From: Burkholderia diffusa
Lineage (GTDB): Bacteria > Pseudomonadota > Gammaproteobacteria > Burkholderiales > Burkholderiaceae
Direction: 5' to 3'
DNA: 64,000 nt
NCBI RefSeq assembly: GCF_001718315.1
Contig: NZ_CP013362.1
Span: 1,798,001-1,862,000, forward strand
Shown piece after piece: positions 1 to 9,163 of this stretch. The notes below the pieces were generated by a model. The model did no database searches. It was not told where the DNA came from and was given only the letters and a program-made list of their open reading frames with translations. Position 1 is the stretch's first letter, and each line of letters starts with the position of its first letter. The position numbers and the translations under genes were made by a program.

Positions 1-648
1 CAGCAGCAGCTCGCGCTCGCGAAGAACCAGCTCCGCTATGCGACGCTCATCGCCGATCACGCGGGCACCATCACCGCCGAACAGGCCGACACCGGCCAGA
101 ACGTATCGGCCGGCCAGGCCGTCTACCAGCTCGCGTGGTCGGGCGACGTCGATGTCGTCAGCGATGTGCCCGAGGCCGCGCTCGCATCGCTCGCGCCGGG
201 TCACGCCGCACGCGTCACGCTGCCGTCGTTGCCGGGCCGCCAGTTCGACGCGAAGGTCCGCGAAATCGCGCCGGCCGCCGATCCGCAAAGCCGCACCTGG
301 CGCGTGAAGCTCACGCTCGCCGCGCCCGATCCGGCCGTGCGCCTCGGGATGACCGCGAACGTCGCGTTCGACGGCGCGCCGATTGCCGGCAATGCACTGA
401 GCGTCACGCTGCCCGCGACCGCGCTGTTCCACGACGGCCCGCATCCGGCCGTGTGGGTCGTGCGCACGAAGGACGACACGCTCGAGCTGCGCCGCGTCGA
501 CGTCGCGCGCTTCAACGAACGCACCGTCACCGTGTCGCGTGGGCTGCAGCCCGGCGAGCGCATCGTGCTGCAAGGCGTGCACACGGTCAGCGCGGGCGAG
601 AAAGTGCGACCGATCGCACCGCTGCATCCGGAGGACTTCGCGTCATGA
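1..648 (+). CDS. RND efflux periplasmic adaptor subunit (HlyD/MexA family), 3' part
   Basis: This is the C-terminal 215 residues of a membrane-fusion protein; the start lies before the window. The adaptor bridges an inner-membrane RND pump to an outer-membrane channel. The visible part begins at the end of an alpha-helical hairpin, passes through the second half of the lipoyl/barrel-sandwich domain (residues such as DHAGTITAEQADTGQNVSAG), and ends in the beta-barrel and membrane-proximal domains. The stop codon overlaps the ATG of the pump gene (ATGA), which indicates translational coupling. The family is clear from layout and from the neighbouring pump and outer-membrane factor. The substrate cannot be told from sequence. 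Confidence 0.88.
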   Translation, partial: QQQLALAKNQLRYATLIADHAGTITAEQADTGQNVSAGQAVYQLAWSGDVDVVSDVPEAALASLAPGHAARVTLPSLPGRQFDAKVREIAPAADPQSRTWRVKLTLAAPDPAVRLGMTANVAFDGAPIAGNALSVTLPATALFHDGPHPAVWVVRTKDDTLELRRVDVARFNERTVTVSRGLQPGERIVLQGVHTVSAGEKVRPIAPLHPEDFAS

Positions 649-3600
649 GCGGCCCCCGCGAAGAAGGCCGGTTCAACCTCTCGGCATGGGCGCTGCGCCA
701 CCAGGCGCTGGTCGTCTACCTGATCGCGCTCGCGACGCTCGCGGGCGTCCTCGCGTACACGCGGCTCGCGCAATCCGAAGACCCGCCGTTCACGTTCCGC
801 GTGATGGTGATCCGCACGTTCTGGCCCGGCGCGAGCGCGCGGCAGGTGCAGGAGCAGGTGACCGACCGGATCGGCCGCAAGCTGCAGGAAACGCCGGCCA
901 TCGACTTCCTGCGCAGCTATTCGCGGCCTGGCGAATCGCTGATTTTCTTCACGATGAAGGACTCGGCGCCCGTGAAGGACGTGCCCGAGACCTGGTACCA
1001 GATCCGCAAGAAGGTCGGCGACATCGGCTACACGCTGCCGCCCGGCGTGCAGGGCCCGTTCTTCAACGACGAGTTCGGCGACGTCTACACCAACATCTGG
1101 ACGCTCGAAGGCGACGGCTTCACGCCCGCGCAACTCCACGATTACGCGGACCAGCTGCGCACCGTGCTGCTGCGCGTACCGGGCGTCGGCAAGGTCGACT
1201 ACTTCGGCGACCCCGACCAGCGGATCTTCATCGAGGCCGACAACACGAAGCTCACGCGCCTCGGCATCTCGCCGCAGCAGCTCGCGCAGGCGATCAACGC
1301 GCAGAACGACATCTCGTCGGCCGGCGTGCTCACGACCGCCGACGACCGCGTATTCGTGCGGCCGAGCGGCCAGTTCGACAACGTCGCCGCGATCGCCGAC
1401 ACGCTGATCCGCATCAACGGCCGCACGTTCCGGCTCGGCGATCTCGCCACCGTGAAGCGCGGCTACGACGATCCGCAGGTCACGCAGATGCGCGCGAACG
1501 GCCATGCGGTGCTCGGCATCGGCGTGACGATGCAGCCGGGCGGCGACGTGATCCGGCTCGGCAAGGCGCTCGATGCCGAATCGAAGAACCTGCAGGCGCA
1601 GTTGCCGGCCGGCCTGAAGCTGACGCTGGTGTCGAGCATGCCGCATGCGGTGTCGCATTCGGTCGACGACTTCCTCGAAGCCGTCGCGGAAGCGATCGCG
1701 ATCGTGCTGGTCGTGAGCCTCGTGTCGCTCGGCCTGCGCACCGGGATGGTCGTCGTGATCTCGATTCCGGTCGTGCTCGCCGTCACGGCCCTGTTCATGT
1801 ACCTGTTCGACATCGGGCTGCACAAGGTATCGCTCGGCACGCTGGTGCTCGCGCTCGGGCTGCTCGTCGACGACGCGATCATCGCGGTCGAGATGATGGC
1901 CGTGAAGCTCGAACAGGGCTACAGCCGCGCGCGCGCCGCCGCGTTCGCGTACACGAGCACCGCGTTCCCGATGCTGACGGGCACGCTCGTCACCGTGTCG
2001 GGCTTCCTGCCGATCGCGCTCGCGAAATCGAGCACCGGCGAGTACACGCGCTCGATCTTCGAGGTGTCGGCGATCGCGCTGATCGCGTCGTGGTTCGCGG
2101 CCGTCGTGCTGATTCCGCTGCTCGGCTATCACCTGCTGCCCGAACGCAAGAAGCACGCGCACGAAGCTCACCTGCCGGACGATCACGAGCACGACATCTA
2201 CGACACGCGCTTCTACACGCGCTTGCGCGGCTGGATCGACTGGTGCATCGAGCGCCGCTTCGTCGTGCTGCTGATCACCGGCGCGCTTTTCGTCGTCGCG
2301 CTGATGGGTTTCTCGCTCGTGCCGCAGCAGTTCTTCCCAAGTTCTGATCGCCCCGAGCTGCTCGTCGACCTGCGGCTGCCCGAAGGCGCGTCGTTCGCGG
2401 CGACGCTGCGCGAGACCGAACGCCTCGAGAAGGTGCTCGACAAGCGGCCCGAGGTCGACCATTCGGTGAATTTCGTCGGCAGCGGCGCGCCGCGCTTCTA
2501 TCTGCCGCTCGACCAGCAGCTGCAGTTGCCGAACTTCGCGCAATTCGTCGTCACCGCGAAATCCGTCGAGGATCGCGAGAAGCTCGCGGCCTGGCTCGAG
2601 ACCACGCTGCGCGATCGCTTCCCGGCCGTGCGCTGGCGCCTGTCGCGGCTCGAGAACGGGCCGCCCGTCGGCTATCCCGTGCAGTTCCGCGTGAGCGGCG
2701 ACGACATCGCGACGGTCCGCTCGATCGCCGAGAAGGTCGCGGCGATGATGCGCGGCGACGCGCGCACGGTGAACGTGCAGTTCGACTGGGATGAGCCGGC
2801 CGAGCGCTCGGTGCGCTTCGAGCTCGATCAGAAGAAGGCGCGCGAGCTGAACGTCACGTCGCAGGACGTGTCGAGCTTCCTCGCGATGACGCTGTCGGGC
2901 ACGACCGTCACGCAGTATCGCGAGCGCGACAAGCTGATCGCGGTCGACCTGCGTGCGCCGCGCCCCGATCGCGTCGATCCCGCAAAGCTCGCGGGCCTGG
3001 CGATGCCGACGCCGAACGGCGCCGTGCCGCTCGGCTCGCTCGGCCGCTTCACGCCGACGCTCGAATACGGCGTGGTGTGGGAACGCGATCGCCAGCCGAC
3101 CATCACCGTGCAGTCCGACGTACGCGCCGGCGCGCAGGGCATCGACGTCACGCATGCGATCGACGGCAAGCTGAATGCGCTGCGCGCGCAATTGCCGGTC
3201 GGCTACCAGATCAACATCGGCGGGTCGGTCGAGGAAAGCGCGAAGGCGCAGACGTCGATCAATGCGCAGATGCCGCTGATGGCGATCGCCGTGTTCACGT
3301 TGCTGATGATCCAGCTGCAAAGCTTCTCGCGCGTGCTGATGGTCGTGCTGACCGCGCCGCTCGGGTTGATCGGCGTGGTCGGCACGCTGCTGCTGTTCGG
3401 GCAGCCGTTCGGCTTCGTCGCGATGCTCGGCGTGATCGCGATGTTCGGGATCATCATGCGCAACTCGGTGATTCTCGTCGACCAGATCGAGCAGGACATT
3501 GCAGCCGGCCACGGCCGCTTCGACGCGATCGTCGGTGCGACCGTGCGGCGCTTCCGCCCGATCACGCTGACGGCCGCCGCCGCCGTCCTCGCGCTGATCC

Positions 3601-3776
3601 CGCTGTTGCGCTCGAACTTCTTCGGGCCGATGGCAACCGCGCTGATGGGCGGGATCACGAGCGCGACCGTGCTGACGCTGTTCTACCTGCCCGCGCTGTA
3701 CGCCGCGTGGTTCCGCGTGAAGCGCGACGAACGCGATCCGCGCGACGGCCCGCCTGCCGCGCCGTCGGGAGCCTGA
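645..3776 (+). CDS. RND family efflux transporter permease
   Basis: 1043-residue inner-membrane drug/proton antiporter of the AcrB/HAE superfamily, forming a tripartite pump with the adaptor before it and the outer-membrane factor after it. There is one N-terminal membrane helix (VVYLIALATLAGVLAY), a large periplasmic domain, then a helix bundle with the proton-relay motif LGLLVDDAIIAVE. The whole arrangement repeats in the second half, ending in a helix bundle with GVIAMFGIIMRNSVILVDQIE. Length is normal. The start is the ATG overlapping the adaptor stop. Oddity: the loop after the first helix bundle, near residues 500-518, is rich in histidine and acidic residues (KKHAHEAHLPDDHEHD). The substrate is unknown; antibiotics, solvents or metabolites are all possible. 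Confidence 0.93.
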   Translation: MSGPREEGRFNLSAWALRHQALVVYLIALATLAGVLAYTRLAQSEDPPFTFRVMVIRTFWPGASARQVQEQVTDRIGRKLQETPAIDFLRSYSRPGESLIFFTMKDSAPVKDVPETWYQIRKKVGDIGYTLPPGVQGPFFNDEFGDVYTNIWTLEGDGFTPAQLHDYADQLRTVLLRVPGVGKVDYFGDPDQRIFIEADNTKLTRLGISPQQLAQAINAQNDISSAGVLTTADDRVFVRPSGQFDNVAAIADTLIRINGRTFRLGDLATVKRGYDDPQVTQMRANGHAVLGIGVTMQPGGDVIRLGKALDAESKNLQAQLPAGLKLTLVSSMPHAVSHSVDDFLEAVAEAIAIVLVVSLVSLGLRTGMVVVISIPVVLAVTALFMYLFDIGLHKVSLGTLVLALGLLVDDAIIAVEMMAVKLEQGYSRARAAAFAYTSTAFPMLTGTLVTVSGFLPIALAKSSTGEYTRSIFEVSAIALIASWFAAVVLIPLLGYHLLPERKKHAHEAHLPDDHEHDIYDTRFYTRLRGWIDWCIERRFVVLLITGALFVVALMGFSLVPQQFFPSSDRPELLVDLRLPEGASFAATLRETERLEKVLDKRPEVDHSVNFVGSGAPRFYLPLDQQLQLPNFAQFVVTAKSVEDREKLAAWLETTLRDRFPAVRWRLSRLENGPPVGYPVQFRVSGDDIATVRSIAEKVAAMMRGDARTVNVQFDWDEPAERSVRFELDQKKARELNVTSQDVSSFLAMTLSGTTVTQYRERDKLIAVDLRAPRPDRVDPAKLAGLAMPTPNGAVPLGSLGRFTPTLEYGVVWERDRQPTITVQSDVRAGAQGIDVTHAIDGKLNALRAQLPVGYQINIGGSVEESAKAQTSINAQMPLMAIAVFTLLMIQLQSFSRVLMVVLTAPLGLIGVVGTLLLFGQPFGFVAMLGVIAMFGIIMRNSVILVDQIEQDIAAGHGRFDAIVGATVRRFRPITLTAAAAVLALIPLLRSNFFGPMATALMGGITSATVLTLFYLPALYAAWFRVKRDERDPRDGPPAAPSGA

Positions 3777-3778
3777 TC

Positions 3779-5368
3779 ATGAAACTGTCGATGAACCTGA
3801 AAACGAAGACCGCGCGGGCGCTCGCGGCCGCCAGCCTCGCCGGCCCGCTTGCCGGCTGCGCATGGTTCGCGCCGAGCGGCGAGCCGCCCGCGATGCCGTC
3901 GCCCGCGCATTACGGCGCCGCGCCGCAAGTGCAGCAGACCGTCGCGGCGCAAGGCGTCGCGCAGCAGTTCGAAGTCGGCGCGCAGCCCGTGCCCGACTGG
4001 TGGACGCAGTACCGCTCCGATGCGCTGACGGCGCTCGTCGACGAAGGGCTGCGCAACAGCCCGACGCTCGGCGCGGCTTCGCATTCGCTGGATGCCGCGC
4101 GCGAGCAATTGCGCGGGCAAATCGGCAGCTCGATGCTGCCGTCGATCGACGCGGGCGGTCAGGCCGCGCGCCAGCGCGCACTCGGTGTGCCGATTCCCGC
4201 ACTCGGCGCGCCGACCCTGCTGTACGACACATTCGTCGGTCAACTGCAGGCAAGCTATACGATCGACCTGTTCGGTGCGTCGCGCTTCGCGAACCGCGCG
4301 CTCGCGAAACGCGTCGACGTCAGCGCGTTCCAGCTGGAATCGGCGCGCCGCGCGCTCGCCGCGAACATCGTCACCGCGTCGATCACCGTGGCGGTGCTCA
4401 ACGCGCAGATCGCGACGACCGAGCGGCTCGTCGCGCTCGCGAACGAGCAGGCGCACGACGCGCAACGCCGTTATGCGCTCGGCTCGGCATCGCACAGCGA
4501 TGCGCTGAGCGCACAGCAAAGCGCGGACACCTTCGCCGCGAGCCTGCCCGCGCTGCGCCAACAGCGCGACTCCGCGCGCCATGCGCTCGCCGTGCTGGTC
4601 GGCCGCACGCCCGATCAACCGCCCGCCGACCTCACACTCACCGACCTGCACCTGCCCGAGCAGGTGCCCGTGGTCGTGCCATCGGACCTGCTGCAAAGCC
4701 GCCCCGACATCCAGGCCGCCGACGCGGGGCTGAAGGCGGCCGCCGCCGAAGTCGGCGTCGCGACCGCGCAGCTGTTCCCGCAGCTGTCGCTGTCGGCGGC
4801 CATGGGCAAAGGCGGCTTCAGCTGGCCGACGATGCTGTCGGGCGCCGGCGCGATCTGGAACGTCGGAGCATCGCTGGGCCAGCCGCTGTTCCACGGCGGC
4901 GCGCTGTTCGCGCAACGGCGTGCGGCCAAGGCGAGCTACGAAGCCGCGGTCGACCAGTACAAGCAGACCGTGCTGAGCGCATTCCAGAACGTCGCCGATT
5001 CGCTCGCCGCGCTCGAGCACGACGCCGAGGCGCTCGATGCGTCGTCGCGCGCCGCGTTGTCCGCGCGCGGCGCGTACGACGACGCCGCCGCCCGTGTGCG
5101 GCTGGGCGCGTTGCCGCCGTCGGCCGCGCGCGCGAGCGAGCTGCAGTACCGCAACGCGCGGCTCGACGAGATTCGCGCGACCGGCGCGCGCTTCGCGGAT
5201 ACCGCGCGGCTCTATCAGGCGATGGGCACGCCGCCGGTCAACCCGACCGGCAAGGCGGCGACAGCCGGGAACGTCGACACGACGGGCCACACCGGCAACG
5301 CGGATCAAGGCGCCCTCGCCGCCCAGGCACGCACGGTGACGCCCGACGCACCGCCGTCATCGCAATGA
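3779..5368 (+). CDS. Outer-membrane efflux lipoprotein (NodT/OprM family)
   Basis: 529-residue outer-membrane factor that completes the RND pump. The N-terminus has a positively charged region, a hydrophobic stretch and a lipobox (PLAGC, Cys at about residue 27), so it is probably lipid-anchored. The body shows the two repeated coiled-coil/beta-barrel units of the TolC superfamily, including the family feature PSDLLQSRPDIQAADAGLKA near residue 305. The start ATG sits 2 bases after the pump stop with a GGGAG ribosome-binding site. The C-terminal 40 residues are a low-complexity tail rich in Gly, Thr, Ala and Asp. Confidence 0.92.
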   Translation: MKLSMNLKTKTARALAAASLAGPLAGCAWFAPSGEPPAMPSPAHYGAAPQVQQTVAAQGVAQQFEVGAQPVPDWWTQYRSDALTALVDEGLRNSPTLGAASHSLDAAREQLRGQIGSSMLPSIDAGGQAARQRALGVPIPALGAPTLLYDTFVGQLQASYTIDLFGASRFANRALAKRVDVSAFQLESARRALAANIVTASITVAVLNAQIATTERLVALANEQAHDAQRRYALGSASHSDALSAQQSADTFAASLPALRQQRDSARHALAVLVGRTPDQPPADLTLTDLHLPEQVPVVVPSDLLQSRPDIQAADAGLKAAAAEVGVATAQLFPQLSLSAAMGKGGFSWPTMLSGAGAIWNVGASLGQPLFHGGALFAQRRAAKASYEAAVDQYKQTVLSAFQNVADSLAALEHDAEALDASSRAALSARGAYDDAAARVRLGALPPSAARASELQYRNARLDEIRATGARFADTARLYQAMGTPPVNPTGKAATAGNVDTTGHTGNADQGALAAQARTVTPDAPPSSQ

Positions 5369-5430
5369 CATGCCCTCGCACCTGGCGCACGGCGCGCGGG
5401 ACCGCCCCGCGCGCCATCCGCAATCTTCCG

Positions 5431-5468
5431 CTTGACCCTCACGTAGCGTAACGTTCGAGACTCCAGCG
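5431..5468 (+). promoter_or_regulatory. Candidate MerR-type promoter/operator of the TipAS regulator
   Basis: CTTGACCCTCACGTAGCG at 5431-5448 carries a TTGACC -35-like element followed by an interrupted dyad (ACGT-agcgta-ACGT). This resembles the long-spacer promoters bound by MerR proteins. It lies 25-60 bases before the MerR-family gene. No convincing -10 is visible, so this is a suggestion from position and shape only. Confidence 0.35.
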
Positions 5469-5490
5469 TGCGCACCGAACGGAGGACACC

Positions 5491-6519
5491 ATGCGGCTGA
5501 AAGTGGGAGAACTGGCGAAACGCAGCGGCCTGACCGTCCGCACGCTTCATCACTATCACGCGATCGGCCTCCTGACACCTTCGGCGCGTGCCGACAACGG
5601 CTACCGGCTGTACGACCGCGACGACGTCGCCCGGCTCCACCAGATCCAGGCGCTGCGTCGCTTCGGGCTGTCGCTTGCCGAAATCGGTGATTACCTGAAC
5701 CAGCCCGGCACCCCGCTCGTCGAGCTCGTCGCGAAACAGATCGCGTCGCTCGACCGCCAGCTCGCGCAGGCCGCGCAGCTGCGCGAGCGGCTCGTGCACC
5801 TGCACGCGCAACTCGCCGCGGGCACCGAGCCGGAACTGGCCGATTGGCTCACCACACTGGAGTTGATGACCGTGTACGACAAATATTTTTCCGAGGAAGA
5901 ACTCGCGCGCCTGCCGATGTACCGCAAGAGCCAGACGGGCGACGCAGAATGGATCGCGCTCGTCGCCGACGTGCGTGCGCTGCATGACGCGGGCGTGCCG
6001 CCCGAGGACGAGCGCGTGCGTGCGCTCGCCGGCCGCTGGATGGCGCTGCTCGTGCGCGACACGAACAACGATCCGCGGATGCTCGCGAAGTTGAACCTCA
6101 TGCACGAGCGCGAACCGGCGATGCAGTCGAAACTCGGCATCTCGACCGTGCTGCGCGACTATGTGCTGCGCGCGTCCGCCGAAACGAAGATGCGGATCTT
6201 CGAGAAGTATCTCGCCCCGGACGAGATCCGCTTCATGCGCGCGCACTACGGCGAACGCGCGATGGAATGGCCGCAACTGATGGCCGACGTGCGCGACGCG
6301 ATCGACGCGGGCGCGACGCCCGATTCACCGGAAGGCCGCGCGCTCGCGCAACGCTGGCTCGACCTGTTTCGCAGCTATGCGGGCAACGATCCGGCCACGC
6401 ACGCGAAATTCCGGCACGCGATGATGACCGAGCCGGCGCTGACGAAGGATTCGTGGGTCGACGACACGCTGCTCGGTTTCATCCGCGAGGCGATGGCGCA
6501 GTTGGCGCCGGCGCGTTGA
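5491..6519 (+). CDS. MerR family regulator with two TipAS-like ligand-binding domains
   Basis: 342-residue transcription factor. Residues 1-70 are a MerR winged helix (MRLKVGELAKRSGLTVRTLHHYHAIGLL read in pieces), followed by a coiled coil (residues about 75-115). The rest contains two related segments of about 90 residues. One begins KYFSEEELARLPMYRK near residue 130, and the other begins KYLAPDEIRFMRAHYG near residue 236. Both continue through a matching pattern (WIALVADVRALHDAG against WPQLMADVRDAIDAG, then NDP.MLAK against NDPATHAK). TipAS domains bind peptide antibiotics in TipA and related regulators. Start supported by a GGAGG site at the right distance. It follows the efflux operon by 122 bases and may control it. 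Confidence 0.9.
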   Translation: MRLKVGELAKRSGLTVRTLHHYHAIGLLTPSARADNGYRLYDRDDVARLHQIQALRRFGLSLAEIGDYLNQPGTPLVELVAKQIASLDRQLAQAAQLRERLVHLHAQLAAGTEPELADWLTTLELMTVYDKYFSEEELARLPMYRKSQTGDAEWIALVADVRALHDAGVPPEDERVRALAGRWMALLVRDTNNDPRMLAKLNLMHEREPAMQSKLGISTVLRDYVLRASAETKMRIFEKYLAPDEIRFMRAHYGERAMEWPQLMADVRDAIDAGATPDSPEGRALAQRWLDLFRSYAGNDPATHAKFRHAMMTEPALTKDSWVDDTLLGFIREAMAQLAPAR

Positions 6520-6587
6520 CGCTGTAGCCGCCGCGGGAAGCGCATGCCGGTTTCACGCGCTGCCCGCGCGAGCGGCCCGGCGTGCGC

Positions 6588-7994
6588 TCACCGGTCGCGC
6601 ACCCCGAGCCCGAGCGCCTTCATCCGCCGGTACAGCGTGCGCTCGCTCATCCCGACATGCTCGGCCAGTTGCTTGCGCGTACCGGCAAACGTGCCGGCAA
6701 TCCGCACGAGTTCCGCGTCCGACACGCCGCGCGTGTCCGCCGCACGCTGCTCATGCGCGTGCGGTGCGGCCGACGCGGCGACCAGCTCGGCCGGCAGATG
6801 CTCGACGCGAATCGTCCCGTCGTCCGCGAACAGGCACGCACGTTCGAGCACGTTGCGCAGCTCGCGGATATTGCCCGGCCATGCATACGCGTCGAGGCAC
6901 GCACGCGCATGCTCGGTCAGCACGAACGGCCGGGCCGCGAACGGTCGCCCGCTCGCGTCTCCCGCGCCGGCGCGCGCGTTCGCGATGCGCCGCAGGATCG
7001 ATTCGGCCAGCAGCGCGACGTCTCCGCGCCGCTCGCGCAGCGGCGGCAGCGGAATCGGAAACGCGTTGATCCGATAGTACAGATCCTGCCGGAACCGGCC
7101 GTCGTCGATCATCTCGCGCAACGGCTTGTGCGTCGCCGCGACGAGCCGGAAATCCGCGCGCAGCGCCTCGACGCCGCCGACCCGCCGGAACGTCCCCGAC
7201 TCGATCAGCCGCAGCAGCTTCACCTGCATCGGCAGCGGCACGTCGCCGATTTCGTCGAGGAACAGCGTGCCGCCCTGCGCGGTTTCGACGAGGCCCGGCT
7301 TGCGCTGGTTCGCGCCGGTAAACGCGCCCTTCTCGTAGCCGAACAGTTCGCTCTCGAACAGCGTCTCGGCGATGCCAGAACAGTCGACGACCACGAACGG
7401 CCCCATCGCGCGCTCGCTCGCCTCGTGCAGCGCCCGCGCGAACAGCTCCTTGCCGGTACCCGATTCGCCGAGCAGCAGCACGGGCAGCATCGACGGCGCG
7501 ACACGCTGCAGCGCGCCCAGTGCCGCATTGAACGCGTCAGCGCCGCCGACGAGCCCTTCCGCGCTCGGCTGCGCGGACGCGCTGCGCACGGTCGTCAGCC
7601 GCTCGACGTATGCGATCACGTCGCCGCGCGCATCGAAGATGGGCCGCAACTCCACGTCGACGTGCTCGGGGCCGCGCGGCGTATGGTGAATGTGCAGCAC
7701 GCGGTTCAGGCTGCGCGACTCGAGCGCCTGCTTCATCGGGCAATGCTCGCCGGCCTGATCGCACGGCACGTCGTAGTGATGCGAGACCTGGAAGCAGCGC
7801 CGGCCGACGTGCTCGACACCCGCCACGCCGAACTGGCGCCGGTACGCATCGTTCGCCGCGAGGATGCGGTAGTCGGGATCGACGACGATCATCGGCTGCG
7901 GATCGTGCTCCAGATACGCGACCAGTGCGCGCACGTCGGGCATCACGTCGCGCGGTGGCGCGGGAACGATCGGAATGGTGGCATGCGGATTCAT
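6588..7994 (-). CDS. fisR: FisR-type sigma-54-dependent sulfane-sulfur-sensing activator
   Basis: 468-residue enhancer-binding protein. Residues about 20-135 are a PAS-like sensor domain. Residues about 145-370 are the AAA+ ATPase, with Walker A GESGTGKE (176-183), the sigma-54 contact motif GAFTGA (223-228) and Walker B LFLDEIG. Residues about 437-461 are a Fis-type helix-turn-helix. The sensor carries Cys67, Cys78 and Cys85, spaced C-x10-C-x6-C. I recall the same spacing for the three polysulfide-sensing cysteines of FisR from Cupriavidus. The gene is divergent from persulfide dioxygenase and SQR genes, the known FisR targets. The start ATG at 7994 is chosen; an in-frame Met at residue 18 is an alternative. 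Confidence 0.88.
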   Translation of the reverse strand: MNPHATIPIVPAPPRDVMPDVRALVAYLEHDPQPMIVVDPDYRILAANDAYRRQFGVAGVEHVGRRCFQVSHHYDVPCDQAGEHCPMKQALESRSLNRVLHIHHTPRGPEHVDVELRPIFDARGDVIAYVERLTTVRSASAQPSAEGLVGGADAFNAALGALQRVAPSMLPVLLLGESGTGKELFARALHEASERAMGPFVVVDCSGIAETLFESELFGYEKGAFTGANQRKPGLVETAQGGTLFLDEIGDVPLPMQVKLLRLIESGTFRRVGGVEALRADFRLVAATHKPLREMIDDGRFRQDLYYRINAFPIPLPPLRERRGDVALLAESILRRIANARAGAGDASGRPFAARPFVLTEHARACLDAYAWPGNIRELRNVLERACLFADDGTIRVEHLPAELVAASAAPHAHEQRAADTRGVSDAELVRIAGTFAGTRKQLAEHVGMSERTLYRRMKALGLGVRDR

Positions 7995-8031
7995 GAGGGG
8001 CTCGGGAACGGACGAACGGACGAACGGGTGG

Positions 8032-8097
8032 ACTGCCAGGCTGACTGCCAATTCTGCCACGACACTGCCACAAATGGCAGTCGACACGAACGGCAGT
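8032..8097. promoter_or_regulatory. Candidate upstream activator sites (ACTGCCA/TGGCAGT half-sites)
   Basis: A perfect 18-base inverted repeat, ACTGCCA-caaa-TGGCAGT, lies at 8064-8081. More copies of the half-site occur at 8032-8038 (ACTGCCA), 8044-8050 (ACTGCCA), 8054-8059 (CTGCCA) and 8091-8097 (CGGCAGT). They sit about 90-160 bases upstream of the -24/-12 promoter of the dioxygenase gene, the usual place for enhancer-binding-protein sites, and close to the start of the activator gene. Assignment to FisR is inference from position and symmetry. Confidence 0.65.
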
Positions 8098-8188
8098 CCG
8101 TCGGGCGTACCCGCGACGCGCCGCGATCGCGCCGGAAATCCGAACCGAATCAAATACCTGCCATATCGCCTGGCCTCGCGGCCCGGAC

Positions 8189-8204
8189 TGGCATGCTTCT
8201 TGAA
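8189..8204 (+). promoter_or_regulatory. Sigma-54 (-24/-12) promoter of the pdo-sqr operon
   Basis: TGGCATGCTTCTTGAA fits the RpoN consensus TGGCAYR-N4-TTGCW with a single mismatch (A for C in the -12 element). It lies about 46 bases before the GTG start of the persulfide dioxygenase gene and downstream of the half-site cluster, and the divergent gene encodes a sigma-54 activator. Confidence 0.8.
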
Positions 8205-8249
8205 CATGGAATCCCGATTGCAGACGCAGAACCCGATCGAGGACATCCC

Positions 8250-9134
8250 GTGAGCCATACCCCCAAGCTGTCGGTCGAAGGCTTTTTCGACCCGGCGACC
8301 CACACCGTCAGCTATCTGCTGCTCGATACCGCGAGCCGCGCGTGCGCGCTGATCGACAGCGTGCTCGACTACGACCCGAAATCGGGCCGCACGCGCACCG
8401 CCAGCGCCGACCGGCTGATCGCGCGCGTCGCCGAACTCGGTGCGACCGTGCACTGGCTGCTGGAAACGCACGTGCACGCCGACCATCTGTCGGCCGCGCC
8501 GTATCTGAAGGCGCATGTCGGCGGGCAGATCGCGATCGGCTCGCACGTGCGCCGCGTGCAGCATGTGTTCGGCACGCTGTTCAACGCCGGCCCGGGCTTC
8601 GCGCACGACGGCAGCCAGTTCGATCGCCTGCTCGACGACGGCGACACGCTTGCGCTCGGCGCACTGACGATCCGCGCGATGCACACGCCGGGCCATACGC
8701 CGGCGTGCCTGACCTACTGCATCGACGACGCGACGCAGCGCGCGGCGTTCGTCGGCGACACGCTGTTCATGCCCGACTACGGCACGGCCCGCTGTGACTT
8801 CCCCGGCGGCGACGCACGCACGCTGTACCGCTCGATCGCGCGCGTGCTCGCCCTGCCGCCCGACACGCGGCTCTACCTGTGCCACGACTACCAGCCGGGC
8901 GGCCGCGACGTGCAGTTCGTGACGACGGTGGCCGAGCAGCGTCGCGCGAACGTGCACGTGAAGGACGGCGTGACCGAGGATGATTTTGTCGCCATGCGCA
9001 CCGCGCGCGATGCGACGCTCGACATGCCGGTGCTGATGCTGCCGTCCGTGCAGGTGAACATGCGTGCCGGCCACCTGCCCGAGCCCGAAAACAATGGCGT
9101 GCGTTACCTGAAGATCCCGCTCGACGCGATCTGA
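8250..9134 (+). CDS. pdo: Persulfide dioxygenase (ETHE1-type metallo-beta-lactamase fold)
   Basis: 294-residue non-heme iron enzyme that oxidises glutathione persulfide to sulfite and glutathione in the cytoplasm. The metal-binding motif HVHADH is at residues 74-79, with further ligands His149 (MHTPGHT) and Asp170 (FVGDTLF). The CHDYQPGGR segment near the C-terminal part is typical of bacterial PDO. The GTG start has GAGGAC at a suitable distance. An in-frame upstream ATG at 8192 was rejected because it lies inside the sigma-54 promoter. It heads an operon with SQR and TauE/SafE. Confidence 0.9.
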   Translation: MSHTPKLSVEGFFDPATHTVSYLLLDTASRACALIDSVLDYDPKSGRTRTASADRLIARVAELGATVHWLLETHVHADHLSAAPYLKAHVGGQIAIGSHVRRVQHVFGTLFNAGPGFAHDGSQFDRLLDDGDTLALGALTIRAMHTPGHTPACLTYCIDDATQRAAFVGDTLFMPDYGTARCDFPGGDARTLYRSIARVLALPPDTRLYLCHDYQPGGRDVQFVTTVAEQRRANVHVKDGVTEDDFVAMRTARDATLDMPVLMLPSVQVNMRAGHLPEPENNGVRYLKIPLDAI

Positions 9135-9163
9135 GACGCCACCCCGACCGGAGAACCCCCGAC

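Noticed and set aside
201..3512. Very long open frame on the minus strand opposite the RND pump, and similar ones elsewhere such as 9104-11824
   Set aside because: They lie opposite well-supported genes, are rich in Arg, Ala, His and Asp as expected for antisense frames of GC-rich DNA, and have no recognisable domains.
8192..8249. Upstream in-frame ATG as start of the persulfide dioxygenase
   Set aside because: It overlaps the sigma-54 promoter, so the transcript would begin after it. The GTG at 8250 has a good ribosome-binding site.
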